A stretch of DNA of 64,000 nt from Carallia brachiata (taxonomy: Eukaryota > Streptophyta > Magnoliopsida > Malpighiales > Rhizophoraceae). A program made the position numbers and the translations under genes. The stretch is from the NCBI GenBank assembly GCA_021464245.1, contig JADCRB010000041.1, forward strand, positions 959,656 to 1,023,655. Direction: 5' to 3'. The notes beneath the pieces were generated by a model. The model saw nothing but the letters and a program-made list of their open reading frames with translations. It was not told the origin of the DNA and did not search any database. Positions 24,402 through 35,240 of this stretch are shown here, piece after piece. The number at the start of each line of letters is the position of its first letter. The first letter of the stretch is position 1.

Positions 24402-24761
24402 CCCGTCTCTCTGTGCGCAGGTCTTAAAGTTCCAAAGTGCTGGCCTTCCTCTTGGGGAGGTTCAAGTTCTTTGCCTACCGGATCATCCTCACCAGAGCTC
24501 TGGAACTTTAAGAGATATAAAAAATCCTTTGCGGGCTATGGAAGCTCGAATGCACCTGGAGCCAAGGCTTCAATTTCTATATTGGCTGGGCTGCTAATTT
24601 TTTTCAAGATCGTATCGGATTCCTATTGCGATCCAACAACAGCAGACATGGTCAAAGATAGAAGACTCCAAGATTCAATATTCATCAGGACTTTCCAAAT
24701 TTCAAACTGGACTTCAAGACTCGGTTCGAATTATCTCTGTAAAAATCTTTCTTACCGACCC
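24402..24761. other. Retroelement post-pol region, nothing coding recognised
   Basis: No domain is recognisable. A 12-bp inverted repeat, CTTAAAGTTCCA / TGGAACTTTAAG, is present at about 24423 and 24503, possibly a hairpin. The tract leads directly to the polypurine tract. Confidence 0.5.
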
Positions 24762-24763
24762 TT

Positions 24764-24777
24764 GAAGTGGGGGCATT
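24764..24777 (+). promoter_or_regulatory. Polypurine tract
   Basis: GAAGTGGGGGCATT immediately precedes the LTR start TGTAAAC. This is the usual plus-strand primer site of plant Gypsy elements and fixes the orientation and the LTR start. Confidence 0.85.
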
Positions 24778-25380
24778 TGTAAACAAATAATTAAAAATAA
24801 TAATAATAATAATAATATGGTTGGCAGCTGCCAGCCTCATTAATTGCCACCAACCAAATGGTTGGTGGCAAGCAGGGGGAGGCCTATAAATTGGCCTCCC
24901 CCCAATTGGATTGGGCAGCAAGCCAGCAGAAGAAGAGGAAAAAAAAAAAAAGAAAGAAGAAAGCGCAGAAGAGGCAGCGAAGCGAAAAAAAAAAAATCAA
25001 AATATTACAAATCTGGCTGGGATTAAGCCTCATACGGCCCTCAGCAAAATCCAGGCAACTCATCCGAGAACAAGTCCATTCGACCCTCGGTGAAATTAAG
25101 TCAGATCGGCTCAGATCAAGTTTCTACGGTTCCTAAACGTAGTCAAAACATCCAAATCAGACACAGTTTCAGTCTATCCAGTTCAAGAAAAAGCGGTGGA
25201 AATTATTTCTGTCAAGATCAAGCTCGTGCAGCCCTTGACGGAGTCAAAAAAGGAACACTAATCGGAGGATCCTACGGAGATCGACCGCACGTAAATTTTC
25301 TTTTACTTACAATTTTTATTTGTAATTTATTTTTGTATTTTCGAGTTTAATTGTTTTAGACTCGAAATTTACGCTTTACA
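24778..25380 (+). mobile_element. 3' LTR (603 bp)
   Basis: It begins TGTAAACAAATAATT and ends CGCTTTACA (TG...CA). The U3 has an (AAT)n run, a 13-bp-arm palindrome at 24844-24871 (arms TTGCCACCAACCA) and a TATA box, TATAAATT, at 24885-24892. Perfect 10-bp inverted repeats GGGGGAGGCC / GGCCTCCCCC flank that TATA box. A run of (AAT)n also follows the LTR directly, hiding any target duplication. No matching 5' LTR is in the window. Confidence 0.85.
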
Positions 25381-26264
25381 ATAATAATAATAATAATAAT
25401 TGCTAGAAAAAGGGAAAATTGACATAAATTATACCATCATGAGAAAAGAGACCGATGAAGGAGGGAATTAAGATGGAATGACAAATTCACATAAGTTTCA
25501 TATAACCTATTGGGTTGCTAAATCAAAAAGGACCCTTGTTTGCACTTTCTATTTATATCCTATACAAGTTAATTTGCTTCGAACTTTACCCAATATAATA
25601 AATTTGATCAAGTTTTTGTCACATAAAGGATTGACAATAAAATCCTTAATATATCATGTTGATGCGCAGAAGATTGTGTCATTAGATAAAAGAAACTTGT
25701 GAAAAAAGAAAAATTTAGGAAAAAAAATAAAGCAAAAGAAAATAGGTTTCCTTCAATCATTTGGATGGCTTGAAATTTGAAGAAAAGAAAATGGTTAGAA
25801 ATAGTAATATATTGCTTGGATATTTAAATACGAAAAACATACATAGACAGGTGGAGTACAGACGCAGCATCTAGGCGCCCAGGGGAAACATGATTTTTTT
25901 TTTATTTTCTTTTTTAATTATGAAGTTTTCTGTGAAGAAACATATAATCTGCAACCAACTACTAAAAAATGCATTCTAATCTCGTTGTTTATGGCATCCA
26001 ACTTTTTACACATTCCACCTTTATTATTACACAATGTATATTTTTACGAGAAAAATCAAAAACTCAAAAGAAATATTATTTAATCTGTGGAGCTCACATT
26101 CCAATTCAGCCTTATCCATCTCTTTGGTTTTTTTTTTTTTTTGGCCCATGTAATCTAACTCATTGAAATAAAAAAAAAAGGTGGGGTGATTATATATTAA
26201 GTTAATGCACCCTCATTGTGATAACAGTTATTGAAAAGAAAAAGAAAAAGGCTGGGACGTTGAT
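25381..26264. other. Intergenic, no gene seen
   Basis: AT-rich sequence starting with an (AAT)n run. There are only short chance ORFs (for example 25478-25702) and poly-T/poly-A tracts. No homology to the rest of the window was found by eye. Confidence 0.6.
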
Positions 26265-26829
26265 GCAACTTTATATTCAATTTAGAAAATTAATTAGCTT
26301 CCCCACTGTTTTGTTGCAAATTCGGGAAGATTGATTTCAAGTGGAATCTAGAGAAAATTGCATTTCAGTTTTTCTTCCCTTCTCATTTTATCATGCTATC
26401 AAAAATAAGAAAATATGAATTTTTTTTTTTTTTTCATTTACTTCCTTTCACACATATTTCTCTATCTTATATACAGTAACATCTATCAAGTAGAGACTTA
26501 GTCTTTTTGAACCACAGTAGAGAGTTAGTCTTGATCGATGCAAAAGTTATCTCGAGAATATTTGAAAAAAAAAAAATTGAAGCTAAATAAACAAACATGC
26601 CTTATATCTTTGATTCTCTCCTCCAAGATGGACGAAACAAAAATGTTTGACTTCCTCTTAAGCTATTAGGCAACTTGAACTTGTAGTTTAAATGACAAAG
26701 GTAATATGATGTTAAAATTTTTTTAATTTTTTCAATTATCTCTCTTTCTCTAATAAATTGATCTAGGTTTAAAATATTTTAACAATTTAAAAGCAATAAC
26801 TCCCTTTGAATAATTTTTCTAAAACATCA

Positions 26830-27060
26830 AATGCAAGAAACTAAAAGAAAAAACTAGCTTTTAACAAAGATCACGGCTGACGATCGCATCTAATACAAGA
26901 CCAATACTCAATAGTGGAAGCTCTAAAGAAGCTTCACCAGTCTCACTAAAAACCCCCTGTTTTGTCGAGAAGTTTAAACACTGATTACATCCTATAAAAT
27001 TATATTCCAAACTCTATCATGAAGAATCTGGATATCATAAAACAGGCTAGCCAAATGATA
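26830..27060 (-). pseudogene. LINE-like RNase H remnant (weak)
   Basis: Related to 58730-58990. The minus strand is interrupted by stops. The match to plant LINE RNase H is seen better in the 58730 copy and is only inferred here. Confidence 0.3.
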
Positions 27061-27104
27061 AGTGGAGCTAATCCTACCAGCTATGAGGTGCAATACATCT
27101 ATGA

Positions 27105-27890
27105 TGCGTTTGTTTCATGGGATAGGATAAGATAGAATAGACTAGTGACCAACTATCCCACTTTAGTTTATATTTGGTTGGTTAATAAGATAGATATAAG
27201 ATATACTAGTGTGAGTTTACTATCCCATAAATATGAGATAGTACTATCCCTTTAACTCTTATGAGTTAGTCTATCTCACATCATGAACTAGTATTAATAA
27301 ATTATATATTTATTAAAATATCCTCTTAATTAAAATAAATTTTAAATATTTTAAAAAAATTAAAATAAAATTTTAAAAATTCATTTCTCTGTCATCTTCT
27401 CTCTCTTCCCTTCTCTCTCTCACTCCTCTTCTCTCTCTTCCCTTTCTCTCTCCTCCCTCTTCTGTCTCTCTCACTCCTCGTCTCTCTCTCTCTTCCCTTT
27501 CTCTCCCCTCCCTCCTCTTTCCTCTCTCTCTCTCTCTCGTGCTCATTCTTTCATTTTTTTTCATACAAATTTGAAATTTTATCTCTTAAAATTTATTTAA
27601 TTTTTCCTCCAAAAAATTAAAAAAATATTAATCTTTTGTTTATATTTTAAAATTTATTTGTATAAATAAAATTAATGCTTAATTTTAAAAAATATTTTTT
27701 TATACAAAATTGAAAAATTATAAACAATATAATATATAATAACATGTAAAACAAATATTAATTTCATTACTTAATTTTAATTATTTTTAATAAAAATATT
27801 AAAATTAATAGCAAATGTAAATCAATTATCTCTGAGGTTAAAAAAGTAATTTTGATAGATTATACTATTCTATCATATATCATCCAAACA
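27105..27890. mobile_element. MITE-like element with CT-rich core
   Basis: The outer parts form an imperfect inverted repeat: GATAGAATAG near 27132 and CTATTCTATC near 27865, each just inside a TTTG/CAAA motif. The core is a CT-repeat tract and AT-rich DNA. It also occurs at about 35745-36530 in the second copy. It is absent at the related locus after 58990. No clear target duplication. Confidence 0.4.
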
Positions 27891-30717
27891 TTAAATAGGA
27901 TAACTATTTTATACTATTTGTTAATATCCAAATATAATATAGACTAGTAATTTAACATATCTATACTATATTAACATCCAAAATTGTTGGCTTTTTTTTT
28001 AAAAATTTCACATAATTAGCAATATTAAATTTAACAATTGACTATGGTCTAAATAGCCAACAATTTTTTTTATCCAAATGAGCGTTATATTCTTAAAAAA
28101 TAATATCTTACAAGCTACAACAATCGAATGAACTGAAAATGTTAATTATTTTACGGTGATTAATGTAAATTGAATTGTCAATGAGTCTAATACAAGCTTC
28201 ATTGCAAAAATGGTTACAGGACTCATATCTATTTTCTCAATCAAAATTGATTTTAGAATATCAAATTTACGATAAGATTTATTAGCCCTGTCAAGTAGCC
28301 ATCAACCATTTCTCAAGAGCACACCAAAACGATTTTAGCTTCAATCCTTCTAATTAAATGTTCAATTTCAGATTCATGAGTTTCGTGGCCTCGGAAAGAA
28401 ACACTGACAAATTGGTTGATCTTTATGTTGTCGTGCAATAAAAGAAAAAAAAAAAACCAGTTTTGTTTGTGGGTTTCCTGGTTGAAAAAGCTTGAATTCA
28501 CATCTGAAGTAAGGTTGTGAAAATCAGGATTCTACCTAAAATTATTTTGAGAATATCAGAATTGAATCGTAAGATCAAGTTGTAAAATTATAAATTTTAT
28601 CAAAATTAAAAAAAATAAAAAATATCAATTAAAATGTAATTTTTAAGTTTTAAGTATTTCATAAATTTTTTAAATTAAAATTGAACCATAAACTCTCTCT
28701 CTCTCTCTATGTATATAGAAACACCAAGCTTACTAAGGACAATTAAAATCCAAATTACTTTGCTAACCATTAATATTCAACACTACACAAAATTATATAT
28801 CATTCATAATTAATGACATTAACTGTGGTCATTATCTCCTTAATTTATATGACCATTATAATTTTCATAATTACGTAGCACTTCTTCTATATTTTCTCTA
28901 TAGGTTCGTGGCATTATGAAATTACTCTATAAACTATAATCTGTTCGATGATTTTACAAAATAAAATATTAGGTGCACTTAACATATCAAATTTAATAAA
29001 AAAGTGATTAAATTTTTTTTTTTAATTATTGTGTCAAGAACTATATACACTCATTAAAAATTTAAAATAATTTTTTATATTGTCTGAAAAAAAGCTTTTC
29101 GTAAAAAAATGTTTGTACAATAAATTTTATGTAGTAATTACCCTATATACTGATTGGCCTTGGAAAGCTCGACCAGTTGCAAAAATATGGTTTCGCTTTG
29201 GAAGTTGGAACTTGGAACAAAGAAATTAAAAGAAAAAGAAGAAAGAAGAACCGTCGGATGGCTAATGGGTGGTTTCGGGATGCGGGATGCGTACTGTCCT
29301 TTTTGCAATTCAAAATTTCTTCTCCGAAACTCAGGAAAGCTTAAAAATAATGTTAGTGTGCGATCGGTGGGATCATACGATCTCACCGATTTCACAATTT
29401 GATTCCCGATTCTGAAGAAATTTTATTTTGAAACGATTATATAAACGATTCGGATCATTCGGTTGGTATGAGATCGTAAGATTATACAATCCTATAATTT
29501 AGATTGTGATTTTGATGACTATAATCTGGAGTGGGTTGTCTGTAACTTCATCCTATTGTTTTGATTGTAAAAAAAAAAGGGAAAAAAAAAAACAAGTGGA
29601 ACTTTTCCACCTCTGAAGAGTACACCGACGTAGAAGAGATTGGGCTAAAATGAAGGGGAAAAAAAAAAAAAACCAAAGCCGTATATAATGGCATAAATAG
29701 AAAAATTCTTAAAGCATGAGGGACATTTTTGTCCACCAAAATAAAATGCGCTAGGGTGCGGTTTTTTGTTTTTTTAGCTGTCCTCACAAGCATCAAATCT
29801 TTGCTTTTCGAAAAAGCTGGTTTTGGGGTTGTTGAGTTTCTAATGTCTTATTCGAATTTTTAGAAAAAGTTAGAGTGAAAAAAAAAGTTATAGTTATTAT
29901 ATTATTTTTTTTATAATTTTTTAATATATTTTATTTATTTAAATAATTTATTTGTTTATAATGTTTTTAATAAATTATTATTTATTTTCTCTTTCTAATT
30001 ATTTTTTTCACAATTTTTTTTATTCAAATAATTTATTTTTTTGATATTTTTTTCATAAATTACTTTTTTTCACTATTTTTTTTTACAATTTTTTTATTTA
30101 TTTCAATAATTTTATTTTTTTATAACTTTATTTCTCATTTTTTTTTTTGTACATTTCTTTCATTCTAAACATATTATAAAACACAATTACAAAAATATTA
30201 CTAAATGGTATTTTAGTTAAGTTTAAGTTTAATCGCAAATTAACTTTTATTTACGTCAACTCAGGTGAGAAACACGGTACCAAACAGGACTTTAGTCAAT
30301 TATTGGCGACACCTTTCCCAAACATTGTTTATGAATGCACTACCCATTTTCTTCTTCTTCTTCTTCTATCACAGAAATTCCTTGTATTTCTTTTTCTCTC
30401 TAAATTTCTTCGTTACGATCTGATCTCAGTTGTGTAGGTGTTGTAATTGCAATCTAAAGCTGTTGATGATGCTTCTCTGTTAATCATCAAATATTAATCA
30501 CTACTTTCAGTTGTTGTATTGTAAGTTTTCTTTTCTTTTGTTTTGTTTTTTTTTTTTTTAATCTGAAGTTCTTCTTCTTTATTTTTTGCTTCCATCTGCT
30601 TTTCTTTTTACTCATCATTTTCATTTATTCCCACCCCTTCATGAGCAACAATAATTTTTACTTCTTTTACCTTTTTTTATTTAAAATTCCACTGAGATAT
30701 CAATTTTGGTTTGTCAG

Positions 30718-30834
30718 GCATGGTCCGTTTGATCGCTCTGCCTGTCTGATTATAGGAATTCACTCTCTTGCAATCCGAATTTCTTCAGATCCCGCTGCTA
30801 TTTCTCTAATTAGTCTTGCCTGCTTCAAGATCTC
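30718..30834 (+). other. Putative non-coding 5' UTR exon of CNL copy B
   Basis: A 117-bp relatively GC-rich block is bounded by a good acceptor (GGTTTGTCAG) and donor (CTC|GTAAGTTT), about 0.8 kb upstream of the CNL start. Flanking sequence is T-rich, as plant introns are. The CT-rich stretch near 30350-30420 could be the transcription start region. No transcript evidence. Confidence 0.4.
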
Positions 30835-31649
30835 GTAAGTTTGATTTTTTTTTTCCTTCTTTTTCCTTGTCTTTTTTTTTTTTTTTTAGCTTTCCTTGCA
30901 CCAACTATTATTATTACCAAATAAAATACAAGTTGCATAACAAGCTAAGAACAAAGTCTCAACATATATTGTGTTCAAAAAGTCTCAACATATTTCGATT
31001 TTTTTTTTTTTGAAACACCCTAGCTGCCTTTATCAATGAGTGGATCAAAGATCCTCAAACGTTGTCTTTTGATTGCTTATTAAATAAAACACATGAAAAC
31101 TCAAAGGTTTCTGATTGTTAATTATAATAATAATAATTATTATTGTTGTTATTGGTGAATATTCTTTAATATGTTGATCAAAGTATAATCACAAGCAAAA
31201 CTTACAGGTAATTTTTTTTTTTTAATTCACCCTGAGGACATGTATGTCATTTAGTACTTTTCATAAATGATAGGAAGTTAAACGATTGAAGTCTTCTAAA
31301 TGATAGATAACCAATAATACGGTCGTTACTCTTTATGTCAATGAAGAAAGGAAAAAGATTCCTGATACACCAACTTAGTTTAGTTACAACTAAGTATTAC
31401 ATTCAAACTTGAATACATAACCAAAAACATTTAAAGTCTTCACCACCTAAATCTGTCCCTCCAAGCATCTTCACTGCTGCTGTACATTCCACAGCAACCA
31501 GAAACCAATTGTTCATCTTCATTGTGACCTGAACAACAAGGAAGCTAATTAACTTAACACTATTGTTGCTCTTAATTTCTTTTGTTTCTATTTTCACTTA
31601 CACACTTTAATTTGCATTTCACTGAAGAGGGGAAAGTCATACGTATATC

Positions 31650-34600
31650 ATGGCTGGAGTCGGAGGGGGAAGTCATAGTGTCAAGGCTGGAGAGCTCGTT
31701 GGAAAGGCATTTCTCTCAGCTGCAGTGAGTCTTTTACTCAATAAGATGGCATCTCCCGAAGTGTGGAACTTCTTCAGGGACCGAAAACTCCATCAACTGC
31801 GGAAACTGAAGATCAAAATGATCACATCACAAATTTCTTGATGATGCAGAGGACAAGCAGCACACTGATCCCATTGTGAAGCAGTGCCATGACACGCTTA
31901 AAGATGCTGTCTATAAGCCGAAGACCTCTTGGATAAGATTGCTGAAGTTGAGCGATCCAAATGGGAAGCTGAATCTCAAACCACTCTTGACAAGGTGAAA
32001 GATTTTGCCTCCTCTCTCAATCCATTTAAAACGGAAGAGTTGGAAGATATCCTTAAACACTTCAACAATTAATCGACCAAATAAAGCCCTTGGTCTGAAA
32101 GATGGAATTGAAAAATCATCATACCAAAGACCACCGACAACCTCAATTCCCGATGAACCCGTTACTTATGGCAGGGATGCTGACAGCTAGCCATAATGGA
32201 ATGGATGCTATCCGATGATGCAAACAATAGTAATCCGGAAGTACTTGCCATTGTGGGCATGGGTGGCTTGGGTAAAACCACCCTTGCTCAAAATGTCTAT
32301 GCAGAAAGATGAATGGTTTGATAAGAAGACATGGGTCTGCGTCTCTGAAGAATTAATGTTTCCAAGCTTACCAAAGACATTCTCCAAGGATTTACCAAGC
32401 AATCTTCAAATACTGACAATCTTGATCAACTTCAAAATCTATTAAAGGAAGATTTAGCAGGAAGAAATTTCTTCTTGTCTTGGATGATGTTTGGAACAAA
32501 GATTATCTTATGTGGCAACATTTCTGAAATGTTTAATAGTTGGGAGAAAAGGAAGCAAGATCCTTGTCACGACACGTGAATAGATGTTGCTAAAAAATTC
32601 AAACTTCTCCACCTCATCTGCCAAAAAAATTAAGGACGAGGATTGCTGGTTTTGTTTCAAAAAGCATGCTTTCATTGGGACAGTTCCTCTAGTGCCCATC
32701 CGACTTGGAAAGGATTGGGAGACAGCTGATTGAAAAGTGTGATGGCTTACCTTTGGCTGCCAAAGTACTTGGAGGTGCCTTACGGTTCGAAAGAGACCCT
32801 AAAGAATGGAGAAATATACTGGAGAGTGATACGTGGAAATTGCACAAAAATAGCATATTTTACATTCTTAAATTGAGTTATCAGTTCTCTTCCATCTCAT
32901 TAAAACGGTGTTTTGCTATTGTGCAGTGTTCTCTAAATTATAAATTTGAGAAAGAGAAACTAATCCGTTTATGGATGGCAGAAGGCTTTCTGACCCAACC
33001 AAAGGGAACATACAGATAGAAGAAGTGGAAAAAGCAAGTGAAGTTTTCGAATTTGGTGTCAAGGTCTTTTTTTCAACAATCCATAAATGGAGATATTTTG
33101 TCATGCATGATCTTATAAGTGACTTGGCTAAATCTATTTCTGGAGAATTTTGCTCAGACTTGGTGTGGATGCACCGTGCCAGATAACTGAGAGGATTCGT
33201 CACTTATGGGTTCAGTGGGGCACAGAGCTTGAAGTCCATAACAAGATCTCCACAATCCAACATCTGCGCACGTTCTTACATATGGGACCATCGCAATGGC
33301 TTGCCAATATTGATGAAGAGGACATGCAGAATTTTTTGTCGACATTCACACGTCTCCGAGTTTTGTCCCTGTGTCATTACAGAAAGATTGGTTTGCCTGA
33401 TTCATTTGGCAACTTAATTCATTTGCGCTATTTGGATCTTTCTAAATCATCAATTGAGACGTTGCCTGATTCTGTTGTCAGTTTGAGTAACTTAGAAATC
33501 TTAATCTTGTATGCGTGTGTACACCTCGTGGAGCTGCCAGCCGAAATTTCAAAATTAATCAACTTGTGTCTACTGGATATTAGAATTACAAAACTGAGAA
33601 AGATGCCATCACATATGGGTAAACTGGAAAAGCTTGGAGAGTTGGATTATTTCATAGTAGGAAAGGAAAGTGATTGCAGCATCAAAGAGTTGGGACTCAG
33701 TCGCCTAGGGGGACACTTCGAATTGAGGGACTTAGAAATGTTTCCAAAGCTGAAGAGTCATTGAGGCCAATGTCAAGTGTAAGGATAAGCTGAAGGGTTT
33801 AGAATTGAGATGGGGTGATGAAGGTAGCGAAGACTCACTGCATGAAAGAAATGTGCTTGAGAAGCTACGGCCACACACAACATCGAACAACTTTCAATTA
33901 ATGGGTACGCAGGGATAGGTTTCCAGATTGGGTGGAGATTCTTCTTTCTCACACATGGTGGAATTGAAGCTTGAAAAATGTAGCTATTGCTCATCCTTAC
34001 CACCCCTTGGGCAGTTGGAATCGCTGAAGCGCCTCTCAATCGAAGGGCTGGATGGAATCACAGTTGTGGGGCCTGAGTTTTACGGGAATGGGAATAAACC
34101 GCCGTTTGGAAGTCTGGTTTAAAATTTGAAGGATGGCACAATGGGAAGAATGGGTTTCTTATACCAACATGGACGAGGGTGGTGGTTCACACACGTGCTT
34201 CCCTTGTTAGAACTCTTGAGATCAGAGAATGCCCTAACTTGAAGAAAATTCAGCCCACCCGCCTGCCTCTTTAACTCGACTTGAAATTGAGGATGCGATT
34301 CACTAGCCTCACTTCCGAGGACTCCTGCACTTCTAACTTTGGATTAGGATGGCTCTCGTGAAATGACATTAGAGATTTTGGAGCAAATGTTCGAATCTCC
34401 TATTTCCATTGATTTAAAAAGTCTCCGTGTCGCACATTGGGATTCACTCAAGGCCTTCCCATTGGATTTGTTCCCAAAGTTGCAGGATCTTGGGATCAAT
34501 AATTGTCCAAATCTGGAATCCCTCTCGGCTGCTGCATCTCAGGAACAACCTCCTCTCCACTGTTTAAAATCCCTCTATTTGTGGCACTGCCCAAAATTGA

Positions 34601-35136
34601 AATGGCTTTCGGGATTTATCCCTTCCCTCATGAAGTTACATATATATAATTGTCCATCAATTACTACTTGGGATTGGCTTAGACTATACCCCAATATTAC
34701 AGGGCTCATTCTTGGTGGTGATGGACCGGAAGGTAGGTGCTATAAAGAGGTGGAGTCTTTCCCACCAGAAAACATGTTGTTGCCTTCCACCCTCACCTCT
34801 CTTCGAATTTGGTTCTTTCCAAATCTCAAGTCACTGGATATTCAATCCCTCATTTCTCTTAGGAAATTGGAGTTTCGAGCTGCCCCAATCTGCAAGAAGT
34901 GTGCTGCCTCCCACCTCACTTCTCTTGAAATCTCAAAGCTTAGAAATCTGGAGTCATTGGATAATTGGGGACTTCACCGCCTCACCTCTGTTACTCAATT
35001 GGAGATCTTTGACTGTCCAAAGCTCCAATCCCTTCGAAAAGAAGGGCTCCCCTCCTCTCTTCAGCTCGTAGATATTGCTAGATGTCCTTTGTTGCAAGTG
35101 GGCGAAGATGGGCCTTTCAACCCTCCACGGGGTTAG
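31650..35136 (+). pseudogene. CC-NBS-LRR copy B (broken; probably a collapsed assembly consensus)
   Basis: The start context and first 190 bases match copies A and C, but the frame breaks repeatedly. The longest open pieces are 33150-33764 and 34363-35136. The sequence is about 59 nt shorter than copy C. The 5' half carries copy A variants (VWNFFRDRKLHQLR, the CATGACACG block), while from about 33230 most diagnostic bases are those of copy C, including lack of the copy A LRR insertion. Many of the 1-3-nt deletions sit at bases where A and C differ (examples in the findings). Random decay would not do this. The natural gene content here cannot be read from this sequence. Confidence 0.85.
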
Positions 35137-35239
35137 TCTTTCAACCCCAGAGGTTGGTTCTAATTTTTTATTTCTTTGATTTGCTGCTTTCGTCTTCCAC
35201 TCTCTTCACAAAACATTGCTCGCTAAGGCAATTTAGTAC

Positions 35240-35240
35240 N
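35240..35240. other. Unknown base (n), likely contig join
   Basis: This is the only ambiguous base noticed. On its left the 3' flank of copy B is cut off about 100 bp after the stop codon. On its right, sequence restarts at the equivalent of 26601. Continuity of coverage across it is doubtful. Confidence 0.9.

Larger units (their letters stand above)
17446..25380 (+). mobile_element. Truncated Ty3/Gypsy LTR retrotransposon, Tat-type, carrying a WUSCHEL-like gene
   Basis: This degenerate LTR retrotransposon runs on the plus strand in the order gag, protease, reverse transcriptase, RNase H, second (archaeal-type) RNase H, integrase, a long post-pol region, polypurine tract and 3' LTR. No 5' LTR or primer binding site is present, and homology to the copy C flank ends at about 17445, so the left edge is uncertain by tens of bases. 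The dual RNase H arrangement is characteristic of the Tat lineage. All protein regions carry stops or frameshifts. Its most unusual part is the homeobox pseudogene at 23188-23802. Confidence 0.9.
26265..31649. repeat. Upstream region of CNL copy B (first copy of the 8.6-kb repeat from 26601)
   Basis: The first part (26265-27050) is related to 57769-58990. From 26601 onward the whole block recurs at 35241-40307 with only small indels and a few substitutions. Contents: a weak LINE-like remnant (26830-27060), a MITE-like stretch (27105-27890) with a CT-rich core (27390-27540), AT-rich DNA, and a putative non-coding exon (30718-30834). The minus strand at 31403-31530 has an acceptor-like TTGTTGTTCAG followed by a 42-codon open frame (VTMKMNNWFLVAVEC...) that I cannot assign. 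Confidence 0.8.

Noticed and set aside
27390..27545. CT-repeat tract as a CRISPR-like or satellite array
   Set aside because: It is a simple pyrimidine microsatellite in the core of a MITE-like element, with no spacer structure.
31650..35136. Reading copy B as a natural pseudogene born by gene conversion between A and C
   Set aside because: Conversion explains the mixed variants but not deletions placed at the bases that distinguish A from C. A collapsed consensus explains both.
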